NCBI GenBank assembly: GCA_945878135.1
Contig: CAMDUL010000023.1
Location: 1 to 46,831 of the forward strand
Direction: 5' to 3'
Length of the DNA: 46,831 nt
Source of the DNA: Chthoniobacter flavus
Lineage (GTDB): Bacteria; Verrucomicrobiota; Verrucomicrobiia; Chthoniobacterales; JACTMZ01
The notes under the pieces are model-generated. The model was not told the origin of the DNA, did not search any database, and saw nothing but the letters and a program-made list of their open reading frames with translations. Positions 1-8,714 of the stretch are shown one piece after another. The stretch's first letter is position 1, and every line of letters starts with the position of its first letter. The translations under genes and the position numbers were made by a program.

Positions 1-2664
1 TGTGCCGGCCGCGAGCGAGGAAGTGGTGATGCCCAAAGGCAACATGGGCCGGAGCGTGAAGGTCTGGCTGCCCGCGCTTTGGACCGGCGTGACCCCGTTG
101 TTCGCGACCACCGTGATGGTGCGCGTGGAGAATGCGTTGCTCACCGTGCCGGAGATGACGCCGGAGGAGGAAAAGACCAGCCCCGACGGCAGAGTGCCGG
201 AAGTGATGGCGAAGGTCGGGGCCGGAAAGCCGGTGGCAGTGAAAGTGTGCGCATAGGCCGCGCCGAGCGGGACGAACACCGGCGGCGGATCGCTGGTGAT
301 CGCAGCCGGCCGGAGGTTGCTTATGACAGTCTGGTAGGTGATCGTGCCGCGGTCGGTCGCGCCTTCGCGCAGCGCAAGCGTGATGGTCAAGGGATCCCCG
401 GAGTTGCCGTTCACCGTGAAAGTGAACGGCCGGCTGGCCGTCGCACCGGGCGCAATGGTCCCGTAGACCTGGCTCGTGGTGACCGGGATCACGCCGCCGG
501 AGGCTTCCAGGGTCGCGGTGAATTCGGCCGAGGTGGAGGCCCCGAGCAGGTTGATGATCGGCAGGTCGTAGGTGACGGTTTCCCCGGCATCCGCCCCCGC
601 GTTGGCCGGGGCGTAGCTCTCGGACGATGGCGCGCCGAGCGTCCCGGCGGCAAATGCGTCGCTCGCGACCAGAATTTCGTAGCTCAACGCGTTGGTCGCG
701 GTAACCGTGACCGCGTGACGGCGGAGAGCAGACGGCAGGTTGTCCGAGGCCGCGCCCGCCACGGTGAAACTGCCGCCGTTGAGCAGACGCATGATGAGGC
801 GGGAACCGTTGGTGTGGGTGAGCGTGAGTTGGTTGGCGCTGGACGTGCGCGTCGCGCTGGACGGCGCGATGAGCGGCAGCCGCTCGGTGAAAGCGTTGGG
901 GTGCGTCACGTCGACCCGGATCCGGTCCCCCTCGAAAGTCACGGTCTTCGAACCGTTGGTCGACGAGCCGTCGACGAGATTGTAGGAGGCCGCGAGGACG
1001 CCGTCGGCCAAGTTGTTCGTGCCGTTGGAGAGACCGAAGGTGCTGCCGTTGAGCCGGAGGACCGCGCCGAGCGTCTGGCCCGAGCCGCGTTGCTCGTAAA
1101 CGCGCGTCATGTTCGTGCGCCCCGTGCCCCACGAAGTGGCGAGGGAGTTGTTGATATCGCCGGCCACAGCCTGCAAGGCCGTGCCGTAAACGGGGTTCCA
1201 GAGAAGGCCGAGACCGAATTTCACCCGGTTGTCTTTGGCCCGGCCGGTGTTGAAAAGCCCGTAGTAGGAGGACCGGCGCGCCGCGGCCACCGTCAGTTCC
1301 TTGTTGCTCGTGCCGTTGTGGAGGACGCGGTTGAAACGCTCGGAGGCCAGGTAAGGCAGGCTGTTGATCGCCTCGGTGCGCTGCGCCGCGGTCGGATGCC
1401 ACGCTTCGGTGCGGCCCAGCGCCTCGAAAACAAACATCGGGATATAGCTCCAGCTGCTGTTGGTTGAAAGCGAACCGTAGGTCGGGGTGGACGGCAAGCT
1501 GTCGGTCTTGGCCCGGACCGCGTTGGTGAATTCGGCATCCGTGTAGGAAAAGGCGCGGGAGAGCGGCGCGAATTCGGAGAGCGGTCGCGACTCGGGCGTC
1601 TGGAAAGCGGAACTGGTCCGCGTGTTGATCCCCGCGTTGGCCAGGAACGTCGGCGTGGAAATGTTCGGCTGCAGGACCAGATTCGCTCCGAGCCAGGCCA
1701 CCCAGCGGTTCTCGTCCGTCACGATGACGGGCAGCAGGTCGTTGGTCCGCGTGCGCAGGCGGGTCAGCGCGATCCGCAAGTTCCGCTCGTGCACGTTGGA
1801 GTAATCGAAATCGGGGCCGTCGGCTTCGTAGAAATAACCGGTCGGACTCTGGTCGGTGGCGGAAGCCGCGTTCACCGCCGCCACGAACGCGTTGTTCAAT
1901 TCCGTATCCGGCCAATTCTCGAGGTAGATCAGCGCGGCATGATAGGAACCGCTGTATTGGTTGCTGTAACTGCTGGCTGCATTTTGCATGTCGCTGCGGG
2001 TGAACAGCGCCATGAGCGCCTTGCGCAGCGCCAGGCGCGCGTTTTCCAGCACGGTCGCGTCGAAGGGCAGGCCGGAATCGACGATAAGATCGAGCGCCTG
2101 CGCCGCGGCCATCACGCCGAATCCGGTGGGCGCGAGGCTCCAGTTGGCCGCGCTGTATTCGGCGAAAAGCCCGTCGGCATTCTGCATCAGGACCCAGCGT
2201 TTGAGCATTTCCTCGAGGCGGATCTTCACCGCGGCATTGCCGCGATAGACGTTCCACGGGCGGTCCGCCGTGTAGAAATAGGCCAGCGCGGACTGCATCT
2301 CCATGATGCGCGCGTTGTAAGGACGGTTGTCGCGCGTGTCGCGGTTGACGCGGATGTCGAGGAAGCCGGGGGGATAATAGTTGGTCACGAGGGCGGAACT
2401 CGTGCCATTGGTCTCCACGCGGTTGAACCCCGTTTCCACCACCGCATTGGCCACCTGCGCGAAGTGCTTCAAGTAATACGGGACTTCGTAGCTGGAATCG
2501 CTGAAGTAAAGCTCGTGCGAGAGGAATTGCGACTTGGCCGGGGAATTGGACAGCACCGGCACGGGCGTCCACGCCGCGCCCGCGAAGGGAATGGACAAAA
2601 CGAACCCTCCGGCCACGCAGGCAAACCTGACCGAGCGCGAGAGTTGGGGGAATGGGGTCGCCAT
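1..2664 (-). CDS. Large secreted alpha/alpha-toroid, polysaccharide-lyase-like protein (3' end outside window)
   Basis: One uninterrupted minus-strand frame of 888 codons runs from ATG at 2664 past base 1, so the C-terminus is missing. The first 31 residues form a signal peptide (hydrophobic stretch ending in FAGAA). Residues about 32-480 are helix-rich with spaced aromatic residues (YHAALIYLENW, FYEADGPDFDYS, VHERNLRIAL), the look of an alpha/alpha toroid in chondroitin/heparin/alginate-type lyases. Residues about 480-700 are beta-rich and include WNPVYGTALQAVAGD. From about residue 783 there is a putative Ig-like module of the kind with alternating PAPTF/LPSGL/GVISG phrases. I infer an exported glycan-degrading enzyme but cannot assign a lyase family or catalytic residues with confidence. 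The gene is divergent from the VOC pair. The long open frames on the plus strand here are shadows produced by GC-rich third positions. Confidence 0.78.
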   Translation of the reverse strand, partial: MATPFPQLSRSVRFACVAGGFVLSIPFAGAAWTPVPVLSNSPAKSQFLSHELYFSDSSYEVPYYLKHFAQVANAVVETGFNRVETNGTSSALVTNYYPPGFLDIRVNRDTRDNRPYNARIMEMQSALAYFYTADRPWNVYRGNAAVKIRLEEMLKRWVLMQNADGLFAEYSAANWSLAPTGFGVMAAAQALDLIVDSGLPFDATVLENARLALRKALMALFTRSDMQNAASSYSNQYSGSYHAALIYLENWPDTELNNAFVAAVNAASATDQSPTGYFYEADGPDFDYSNVHERNLRIALTRLRTRTNDLLPVIVTDENRWVAWLGANLVLQPNISTPTFLANAGINTRTSSAFQTPESRPLSEFAPLSRAFSYTDAEFTNAVRAKTDSLPSTPTYGSLSTNSSWSYIPMFVFEALGRTEAWHPTAAQRTEAINSLPYLASERFNRVLHNGTSNKELTVAAARRSSYYGLFNTGRAKDNRVKFGLGLLWNPVYGTALQAVAGDINNSLATSWGTGRTNMTRVYEQRGSGQTLGAVLRLNGSTFGLSNGTNNLADGVLAASYNLVDGSSTNGSKTVTFEGDRIRVDVTHPNAFTERLPLIAPSSATRTSSANQLTLTHTNGSRLIMRLLNGGSFTVAGAASDNLPSALRRHAVTVTATNALSYEILVASDAFAAGTLGAPSSESYAPANAGADAGETVTYDLPIINLLGASTSAEFTATLEASGGVIPVTTSQVYGTIAPGATASRPFTFTVNGNSGDPLTITLALREGATDRGTITYQTVISNLRPAAITSDPPPVFVPLGAAYAHTFTATGFPAPTFAITSGTLPSGLVFSSSGVISGTVSNAFSTRTITVVANNGVTPVQSAGSQTFTLRPMLPLGITTSSLAAGT

Positions 2665-2767
2665 AGCAAACCCGCGGTGTCAGGCGGGTCCAGCTTAGTT
2701 AGACCGCTTGGCGCCGAGGAAGTTAGGTAAAATTAACACTGTTCAACAAACAGGCCACCGGGGCGCG

Positions 2768-2783
2768 GACTTTATGGTATAGT
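2768..2783 (+). promoter_or_regulatory. 16-bp motif GACTTTATGGTATAGT upstream of secreted VOC gene
   Basis: The sequence matches motifs at 12315-12330 and 32769-32784 (GACTTTAY, three variable bases, ATAGT). It lies 64 bp before the chosen GTG start. TATAGT alone resembles a -10 hexamer. The role as a promoter or regulator site is inferred. It sits in the 183-bp divergent gap with the gene ending at 2664. Confidence 0.5.
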
Positions 2784-2847
2784 GGAAAGTTGCTTCCCCT
2801 GTCGCAAAGCACCGTCCATCAAGGACTTAATCCCCTTGTCGCCTGCC

Positions 2848-3786
2848 GTGAAAATAAGACCGGATACTTTCCTGCCTCTCCGATTTCGCCGCCGCACCGA
2901 TTACACGCTCTGCTGCGTCACCGCGGTGGCGGCGTTGCTCCCGCTCTCCGGCACCGCGGCGGAGTCCGCGTCACCGGGCGCCGCTTCTGGCCTCGCGCAT
3001 GTCGCTCTGCGCATGACGGACACGGAGAAGGCATTGGCATTCTACCGCGACTTTCTCGGACTGCCCGAGCGGTTCCGCACGAACAAGGTGCCCGGCCAGC
3101 CGAATGTCTACTACAGAAGGGACGGATCCCCCGCCGATCTGGCAAAGCAAAAGCAAGGTGAACTCATGCTCGTGGACCTCCGCGTCGGCGCCGATCAGTC
3201 GCTCGAACTCTTCGCGGGGCGGAGCGAAGGACAACCTGTGCTTCATCATCCGGCCCTCACCACACCCGACCTCGCCGCCACGCGCCAGCGGTTGGCCCCA
3301 CCAGACGCCGCGGTTCCACCGCCCGCGAGGAATGACAACAGCCCCCTGAAAAGTTTTTTCACCCGCGATCCGGGAGGCACGGAGATCGAAATCACCGGAC
3401 CACGCGAGGGACAGCCGGCCAGTCCGTCCACGGTCAGCGAGCTCGGTGCGCGGCTCGAAAGTATCGTCTATCCCTGCGCCGCCGAGCCGGCGCTCGTGTC
3501 GCGCTTTTTTTCCGGAGGACTCGGCATGGCGGTGACCACGGCCTCCGGCGGCATCACTGCGACGGCAACCAATGGAGACCGGCTGGAGGTGAAAACCGAC
3601 GGCAACACGCCGCCTACTCTCGTCTTCGCGGTCGCGGATCTCGAGGCGGCGCGGCAATTCCTGGAGAGCCGGCCGAATCGCGCAAGCTACGAGGGCGCGG
3701 TCGGAATCCGCGAAGGCGACGGACATGCTTTCATCGAATTGCTTGCTCCGGACGACGTGCGCATTCATATCGCGCAGAAGCCATGA
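2848..3786 (+). CDS. Secreted VOC-superfamily (glyoxalase/dioxygenase fold) protein
   Basis: 312 residues. The GTG at 2848 gives a basic N-terminus followed by a hydrophobic core ending LSGTAAES, a plausible signal peptide. An alternative in-frame GTG at 2782 lies inside the upstream regulatory motif and would bury the signal peptide. Residues about 48-205 are a VOC module: AHVALR, EKALAFYRDFLGL, SLELF, HHPAL and GTEIEITGP supply the usual His/Glu metal-ligand positions. The second half (about 215-312) is a degenerate copy. VOC proteins cover glyoxalases, extradiol dioxygenases and resistance proteins, so no reaction can be stated. Export is unusual for the family. The stop overlaps the next ATG (ATGA at 3783-3786), indicating coupling with a second VOC gene. 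Confidence 0.75.
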   Translation: MKIRPDTFLPLRFRRRTDYTLCCVTAVAALLPLSGTAAESASPGAASGLAHVALRMTDTEKALAFYRDFLGLPERFRTNKVPGQPNVYYRRDGSPADLAKQKQGELMLVDLRVGADQSLELFAGRSEGQPVLHHPALTTPDLAATRQRLAPPDAAVPPPARNDNSPLKSFFTRDPGGTEIEITGPREGQPASPSTVSELGARLESIVYPCAAEPALVSRFFSGGLGMAVTTASGGITATATNGDRLEVKTDGNTPPTLVFAVADLEAARQFLESRPNRASYEGAVGIREGDGHAFIELLAPDDVRIHIAQKP

Positions 3787-4538
3787 ACCCCGGAATCCTC
3801 CGGCTTTCGCACGTCGCACTGCGTGCTTCCGACGTCGAACGATCCGTCGCCTTCTATCGCGACGTGCTCGGGTTTGCCGAGGCCTCGCGCCTGCGCTACG
3901 GCGACGGCGCGCTCATGCTGGTCAACATGCGCGTGAGCGAAACGCAATGGATCGAGTTGTTCGACGCCTCACGCCTGCCACCCGGAGGCGATCCGATCCA
4001 CCAAATCGCCTTCGCGGTGGAAGACGGCGAAAGATTGCGCGAGTTTTTCCGGGCCCGCGGCAAGGACGTTCCCGATCGTTGCCCGAAAGGCCAGATGGGC
4101 AACGCCTACCTCATTGTCCGCGATCCCAACGGTTACGATCTCGAATTCGTCCACTACCTGCCCGAGGCGTGGCCGCTGCGGGATCCGGCGGGGCACTTGC
4201 CGCCGGGGCGCATCTCGCATCGCATCGCGGACATCGGACTGGTCCTGCGCGATCCGGGTGCGGCGGAAAATTTCTACCGCAACGAACTCGGTTTGGTTGA
4301 GTCCGCAGAGGGAACATGGTCTCTCGCCCATGGTGAAATGCTGCTTCGCCCGACGAGAAGCCCGCACGCGCCGCCACGATTCGCGCTGGAAGTGGAAAAT
4401 CTCGAAGCCGCGATAACCCGCATCGAAGCCGCGGGCGGCGCAATCCGGAACCGAAGCAGCGCCTCCGCGGAAATCGCCGACCCGGAAGGGATCACGGTGG
4501 CCCTGGTGGCACGAGTGGCACGGGCATCCGGCCGGTGA
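3783..4538 (+). CDS. VOC-superfamily protein, probably cytoplasmic
   Basis: 251 residues, two tandem VOC modules and no signal peptide. Module 1 (about 7-128) has LSHVALRASD, SVAFYRDVLGF, WIELFD, IHQIAFAVED and GYDLEFVHYLP, giving a credible set of metal ligands. Module 2 (about 145-245) starts ISHRIADIGLVLRD and lacks some ligands. It is translationally coupled to the upstream secreted VOC gene by a 4-bp overlap, so the two may work on the same substrate in different compartments. The last seven residues (VARASGR region) are encoded by the left arm of a 19-bp palindromic repeat, with the stop codon two bases beyond it. This suggests the original C-terminus was replaced by a repeat insertion. 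The reaction is unknown. Confidence 0.78.
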   Translation: MNPGILRLSHVALRASDVERSVAFYRDVLGFAEASRLRYGDGALMLVNMRVSETQWIELFDASRLPPGGDPIHQIAFAVEDGERLREFFRARGKDVPDRCPKGQMGNAYLIVRDPNGYDLEFVHYLPEAWPLRDPAGHLPPGRISHRIADIGLVLRDPGAAENFYRNELGLVESAEGTWSLAHGEMLLRPTRSPHAPPRFALEVENLEAAITRIEAAGGAIRNRSSASAEIADPEGITVALVARVARASGR

Positions 4539-4572
4539 GTGATCGACACCACGGGCCGGATGCCCGTGCCAC
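4515..4572. repeat. Perfect 19-bp inverted repeat at the end of the VOC gene
   Basis: GTGGCACGGGCATCCGGCC at 4515-4533 is repeated in inverse orientation at 4554-4572 with a 20-bp spacer. The left arm codes for the last residues of the VOC protein. The hairpin sits between two convergent genes and could act as a bidirectional terminator, although no T-tract follows. It resembles dispersed REP-like palindromes; no other copy of this exact arm was seen in the window. Confidence 0.75.
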
Positions 4573-4585
4573 GGCTTGTTGCAAA

Positions 4586-5338
4586 CTACGCCCCCGCGCG
4601 GCGCATGCTCTCGACGCAACGGCGCAGCGCGGGCACCGGGTCTTCGGGGTCGGCCTCGTATTCAAGGACGCACATGCCGTCGAAAGAAATTTCGCCGAGC
4701 GCCGCGAGCAACCCCGGCAGATCGAGGTTCCCCTCGCCCACGATCACATCCTGCCAGCTGCCGTCGGGTCCGAAGACGAAGTCCTTGTAATGGATGCCGT
4801 AGATCGAGCGCGGGAATTTCCGCACCCACTCCGACGGATTGCCGGCCCGCGGTCCGATCTGCAGCGCCCACGCGGTATCGAGACAGACGCCGATTTCCGG
4901 CGCGCCGAGGGACAGCAGATGCGCCATCACATCGGGTTGGCCGCCGAAAGCATACCCGCCGTGGTTGTGGATGCCGACGCGGACACCGTACTCGCGCGAC
5001 CACGCCCGGACTTTTTCGATGGCGCGCGGAAAACTCTCCACTTTGAAATGAGCGGAGAGATGCTTGGCCCCGGCCAGCGCGGCGCACTCGAACCACCTCT
5101 GCTCGCCATCCTCGCCGCCGAAGGTCTGCACGCCGAGAGAGACGATGGCGACCCCGGCCTCGCGGTAGATCCGCACAACCTCGCCGAACGTGTCCGGCCG
5201 GTCGAAGTCCGCGTGCACGCCGCACAATTCGATCTTGTCCAGACCGCACTCGCGCACTTTGGCCGCGACGGCGCGGTTGTCGGTGAAATGGCGGAAGCAG
5301 TAACTCTGCACTCCGAAGTCGAGGGCGGGTCGGTTCAT
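4586..5338 (-). CDS. Sugar phosphate isomerase/epimerase family protein (xylose-isomerase-like TIM barrel)
   Basis: 250 residues. Start ATG at 5338 gives MNRPALDFGVQSYCFRHF, a typical N-terminus; a longer upstream start would overlap the preceding gene. Motifs of the AP-endonuclease-2 superfamily are present: KIELCGVH, VGIHNHGG, GVCLDTAW, GIHYKDF and a final FDGMCVLEYE, which supply the Glu/His/Asp/His/Glu metal site. These proteins isomerise, epimerise or dehydrate sugars and inositols. The gene follows the Gfo/Idh/MocA oxidoreductase by 4 bp, the common pairing for oxidoreductive sugar or inositol conversion. The exact substrate is unknown. Confidence 0.85.
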   Translation of the reverse strand: MNRPALDFGVQSYCFRHFTDNRAVAAKVRECGLDKIELCGVHADFDRPDTFGEVVRIYREAGVAIVSLGVQTFGGEDGEQRWFECAALAGAKHLSAHFKVESFPRAIEKVRAWSREYGVRVGIHNHGGYAFGGQPDVMAHLLSLGAPEIGVCLDTAWALQIGPRAGNPSEWVRKFPRSIYGIHYKDFVFGPDGSWQDVIVGEGNLDLPGLLAALGEISFDGMCVLEYEADPEDPVPALRRCVESMRRAGA

Positions 5339-5342
5339 AAAC

Positions 5343-6401
5343 TCAGGCGATGACGACCTCACGCCCGGTGCGCGCCGACTCGTTGATCGCATCGAGGATC
5401 TTCTGCACGACGAGGGCCTGCTCGGGCTGGACCAGCAGTTCCTCGCCCTCCAGCAGGTGGTTGATCAGGTTGTGGAAGCGGTCGCCGTGCGGCAAGGCCA
5501 AGGGACGCTGCAAGTCTTCTTCGACAAGGTAGGAATCGCCGCCCGGATGGCGGAACTGGAGCGGATCGAGCGAGAAGCCGCCCTCCGTGCCGTAAAGCTC
5601 CACGCCGAACTTCTGCTCCTCGGGGTAATGGCTGGCCCACACCGCGTCCAGCGTGACCGTGGCGCCGTTGCGCATGCGGATGAACGCCGTGGCGAAATCA
5701 TCGACGTCGAAATCCGTGTGCTCGCGGTCTGATTGTCCCCAGCCGCCTTCGCCGAGCCCGCGCGGACCGAACTTGGCGTAGGTCGCGCCGCTCACCGTGA
5801 CCGGATCGAAATTGCCCATCATGAAGAGGCAGGCGTCCAGCGCGTGCACCCCGATGTCGTTGCACGCCCCCGCGCCGGCCAGTGCCTTCTGCGTGAACCA
5901 CGTGCCGAGCTTCGGGATGCCCGCGCGGCGCCACCAGTAGGCTTTGGCGTGGTAGATTTCGCCGGCCTCTCCGGCCGCCACCGCGGCGCGGATGGTCTGA
6001 GCGGCCGGGGTGTAGCGTTGGTTCATGCCGACGAGGAGCGCGCGGCCTGAGGCGCGCGCGGCGGCCAGCATGGCCGCACCCTCCGCGGCATTCATGGCCA
6101 GCGGTTTCTCGACCAGCACGTGCTTCCCGGCCTCGAGCGCGGCCACCACCGAGGCGGCGTGGAATTTGTTGGGCACCGCGATGTAGACGGCGTCGATCTC
6201 CGGGTCGGCCAGCATTTCCTCCACGGAACCGCAGACTTTGGCCACGCCCTGCTTCGCGGCCAAGTCGGCCGCGCGGGAGGGATTGGTGTCATAGACAGCG
6301 GTGACGCGGCCGCGGGGATGGCGGTGGACATTCTTCGCGCTGTGATGCGCGATCATGCCGGCACCGATGAAACCGAAACGGACGACCTCCGGGTTGGACA
6401 T
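5343..6401 (-). CDS. Gfo/Idh/MocA family NAD(P)-dependent oxidoreductase
   Basis: 352 residues from ATG at 6401. The N-terminal Rossmann fold shows GFIGAGMIAHHSA, and VEKPLAMNAAEG carries the family's conserved EKP lysine. The C-terminal half has the alpha/beta dimerisation domain with GTWFTQKALAGAGACNDIGVHALDACLF, containing the usual D-x-G-x-H-x-x-D catalytic segment. Such enzymes oxidise or reduce cyclic sugars or inositols. It is followed 4 bp downstream by the TIM-barrel isomerase and preceded by a LacI-type regulator on the same strand, so the three probably form one transcription unit for a sugar or polyol. Confidence 0.9.
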   Translation of the reverse strand: MSNPEVVRFGFIGAGMIAHHSAKNVHRHPRGRVTAVYDTNPSRAADLAAKQGVAKVCGSVEEMLADPEIDAVYIAVPNKFHAASVVAALEAGKHVLVEKPLAMNAAEGAAMLAAARASGRALLVGMNQRYTPAAQTIRAAVAAGEAGEIYHAKAYWWRRAGIPKLGTWFTQKALAGAGACNDIGVHALDACLFMMGNFDPVTVSGATYAKFGPRGLGEGGWGQSDREHTDFDVDDFATAFIRMRNGATVTLDAVWASHYPEEQKFGVELYGTEGGFSLDPLQFRHPGGDSYLVEEDLQRPLALPHGDRFHNLINHLLEGEELLVQPEQALVVQKILDAINESARTGREVVIA

Positions 6402-6469
6402 AAGTAACGACCATCATGCGCGTCCGGACACCGGGTGGCGAACGCTTTCGCGCTGTCTCCGAAAGCGGC

Positions 6470-7525
6470 CTACTTCGCCTTCCGCGTCCGGCCGTTTTTG
6501 CCGTTTTTTTTGAGGGCGGGATGGAAAGTCCCGTTGATCATGGTGGTGCGCGGGATCCGGGGAATACCGCGCTCACCCTTTTGAAAAAGGGCGGAAAGCA
6601 ACTCCACCGCGGCCGCGCCCACCGCCTCGGGATTTTCGAGGATACCCGCATAGGGGGACCCGTCGTCGATGATTGCGGTGGAGGCTAGCGCGAGCTTCTT
6701 CAGGCCCGGCACCTCGGCGACGAACTTGTCGAGGTTGTAGACCGAGTCCGAAATGACCGCGTCGGGCCGGTTCTTGTTGATCCAACGCTCGAGCATGGCT
6801 GCGGACGGCATGGCCAGCTCCCAGCGAAGCGTCTCGAGGTCGCGCACCCCGTTTTCGTGGTTGAGCCACTGGATGGCCGCGTCGAGGCGGTGGCCCGTGC
6901 GCTCGTCCAGGTCGCGGCTGATGAGCAAACCGAGACGCCGGTGGCCGAGCTTGTTCAGCTCCCGCCCGAGCAGGAGGGCGTTGGCGAACTGGTTGGGAAT
7001 GACACGGTGCACCGCCGGTCCGAGCACCGAAATGCTGGTCGAAACCACCGAGAATTTCGACCAATCCAGCAGCTTGGTCAGGTCCGCCGGCGGGAAAAGC
7101 GGAGCCAGCACGATGCCTTCGATCCCGCGGCTGTAAAGCAGGCGGCGCAGGCGGTCGGGACGGTCCATGGCCTCGTCGATCTCCACCGTGTCGAAAAAGT
7201 AACCCAACCCCTCAGCCGCCCTCTTCGCCCCGAGGGCGATGTAGTCCTGGTATTGCATGCCGCCCTTGGTCCGGCGCTGGCAAAGGAGACAAAGCGAGAA
7301 ACTGGCCCGGCGCCGCCCGCCGAGGCGCAATTGCTGCATCAACTTGCCGATCAGCGGATCCGGCTTGTACCCCATCTCCTCGGCGATCTTGCGGATGCGG
7401 TCGCGCGTCCGTTCGGGAATGCTTGCGTGATTGCGCAGGGAGAGCGAAACGGTCATCGGACTGACCCCGGCGGCGCGGGCCACGTCGGACTGCGAGGGAC
7501 GTTTGGGTTCGGAATCTTCGGGCAT
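6470..7525 (-). CDS. LacI/GalR-family transcriptional regulator
   Basis: 351 residues. Residues 11-60 are a LacI HTH with hinge helix (SQSDVARAAGVSPMTVSLSL, then IRKIAEEMGYKPDPLI). The rest is a periplasmic-binding-protein-like effector domain with motifs such as GIEGIVLAP, KLGHRRLGLLIS and RPDAVISD. It has a basic C-terminal tail (KKNGKNGRTRKAK). It is divergent from a 2-hydroxyacid dehydrogenase gene and upstream of the oxidoreductase/isomerase pair, so it probably controls one or both. I found no convincing operator palindrome in the 133-bp divergent gap. The effector is unknown. Confidence 0.9.
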   Translation of the reverse strand: MPEDSEPKRPSQSDVARAAGVSPMTVSLSLRNHASIPERTRDRIRKIAEEMGYKPDPLIGKLMQQLRLGGRRRASFSLCLLCQRRTKGGMQYQDYIALGAKRAAEGLGYFFDTVEIDEAMDRPDRLRRLLYSRGIEGIVLAPLFPPADLTKLLDWSKFSVVSTSISVLGPAVHRVIPNQFANALLLGRELNKLGHRRLGLLISRDLDERTGHRLDAAIQWLNHENGVRDLETLRWELAMPSAAMLERWINKNRPDAVISDSVYNLDKFVAEVPGLKKLALASTAIIDDGSPYAGILENPEAVGAAAVELLSALFQKGERGIPRIPRTTMINGTFHPALKKNGKNGRTRKAK

Positions 7526-7658
7526 GGGAAAAGAGTGTTTTACGGAACAGCAATCCGTCTATCGCATCGCCACCGGCTGCAGGCAACCATTTCCTCGCCG
7601 TGACTCTCCGGCCCACATCCGCCTCCGCTTCGCAGCCTGTGCTTGCCACCGCTGCGGG

Positions 7659-8699
7659 ATGGTCCAATCTCCCCGTCGCCGCGTGAATGCCTCTGCCCAC
7701 GGTTTCGGATCATCACCACGTCTGCGGGCCGCCGTTTGCGTCCGCCCCCAACACCGCCACCTCGTCTATCCGCCCGAGGAACTGGCCCGCGCCGCGGAGT
7801 GCGCGGAAATCCTCAACCCCCAGGGGGAACTCCCGGCCCAACTCTGGCCGTCGGTCGACGTCATCCTCGGCGGCTGGGGCATGCCCCGACTCGACACCGA
7901 ATTCCTTCGCCGAGCGCGCAATCTCCGCGCTGTTTTTTACGCCGCCGGCTCGGTGCGTTCGTTCATGCCGCCGGAGGCGTGGGCCCGCAACCTCACCCTG
8001 ACCACCGCCGCCCAGGCCAACTCCGAGACCACCGCGGAATTCACCCTCTCGCTGGTGCTATTCAGTCTCAAACACGGTTGGCATTTCGTGCGGCACCCGC
8101 GGGTCGCGTGGCGCGACGCCCATGCGCACCGCGATATTCCCGGACTCTACGGATCGCGCATCGGGCTCGTCTCCTTCGGCCGCGTGGCCCGGCGGCTCGC
8201 CGAGCTGCTCCGCAACTTGCCCGTCGAGGTGGTTTGCTGGGACCCGATCCAACCGGAAGAGGTCCTCCGTGAATACGGCGTGCGTTCGTGCGACCTGCAG
8301 ACCATCTTCCGCACCAGCCACGTCGTCAGCCTGCATGTTCCCTGGCTCCCGGAAACCGAGAACCTTGTGGACGCCGACCTCCTCGACTCCATGCAGCCGG
8401 GCGCCACGCTGATCAACACCAGCCGCGGCGCCGTGCTCGACGAGGACGCCCTCATCGAGACCCTCCGCCGCCGCCCCGAACTCACCGCGGTGCTCGACGT
8501 GACCCGCGAGGAACCGCCCGCCGCCGACTCTCCGCTCTACGAAATGCCCAACGTCGTCCTCACCCCGCACATCGCCGGCGCCTACGGTCCGGAATGCCAG
8601 CGCCTCGGCGCCTGCGCGATCGACGAACTTCTGCGTTACGCGCAGGGCGAACCGCTCCGGCACGCCCTCGGACGGGAACAAGCGGCCCTCATGGCCTGA
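7659..8699 (+). CDS. D-isomer-specific 2-hydroxyacid dehydrogenase
   Basis: 346 residues from ATG at 7659. A GTG at 7683 is an equally possible start, and frames further upstream run into the divergent LacI gene. The NAD-binding domain has GLVSFGRVARRLAELL, a variant of the G-x-G-x-x-G loop. The catalytic Arg-Glu-His triad is visible as NTSRGAVLDE, TREEPPAADSPLY and PHIAGAYGPE. Members reduce 2-keto acids or oxidise D-2-hydroxyacids; lines like this are often annotated as phosphoglycerate-dehydrogenase-like without evidence of that substrate. It is probably linked to the sugar/polyol set under the divergent LacI regulator. Confidence 0.85.
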   Translation: MVQSPRRRVNASAHGFGSSPRLRAAVCVRPQHRHLVYPPEELARAAECAEILNPQGELPAQLWPSVDVILGGWGMPRLDTEFLRRARNLRAVFYAAGSVRSFMPPEAWARNLTLTTAAQANSETTAEFTLSLVLFSLKHGWHFVRHPRVAWRDAHAHRDIPGLYGSRIGLVSFGRVARRLAELLRNLPVEVVCWDPIQPEEVLREYGVRSCDLQTIFRTSHVVSLHVPWLPETENLVDADLLDSMQPGATLINTSRGAVLDEDALIETLRRRPELTAVLDVTREEPPAADSPLYEMPNVVLTPHIAGAYGPECQRLGACAIDELLRYAQGEPLRHALGREQAALMA

Positions 8700-8714
8700 C
8701 GCACCACGGGCCGA

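Noticed and set aside
79-2730. Long open frames on the plus strand (79-1467 and 1789-2730).
   Set aside because: They are Arg/Gly/Val-rich, have no recognisable domain and lie opposite a continuous minus-strand gene with a signal peptide and sensible domains.
7526-7658. Operator for the LacI-type regulator in the divergent gap.
   Set aside because: No palindrome of the usual LacI type with a central CG could be found.
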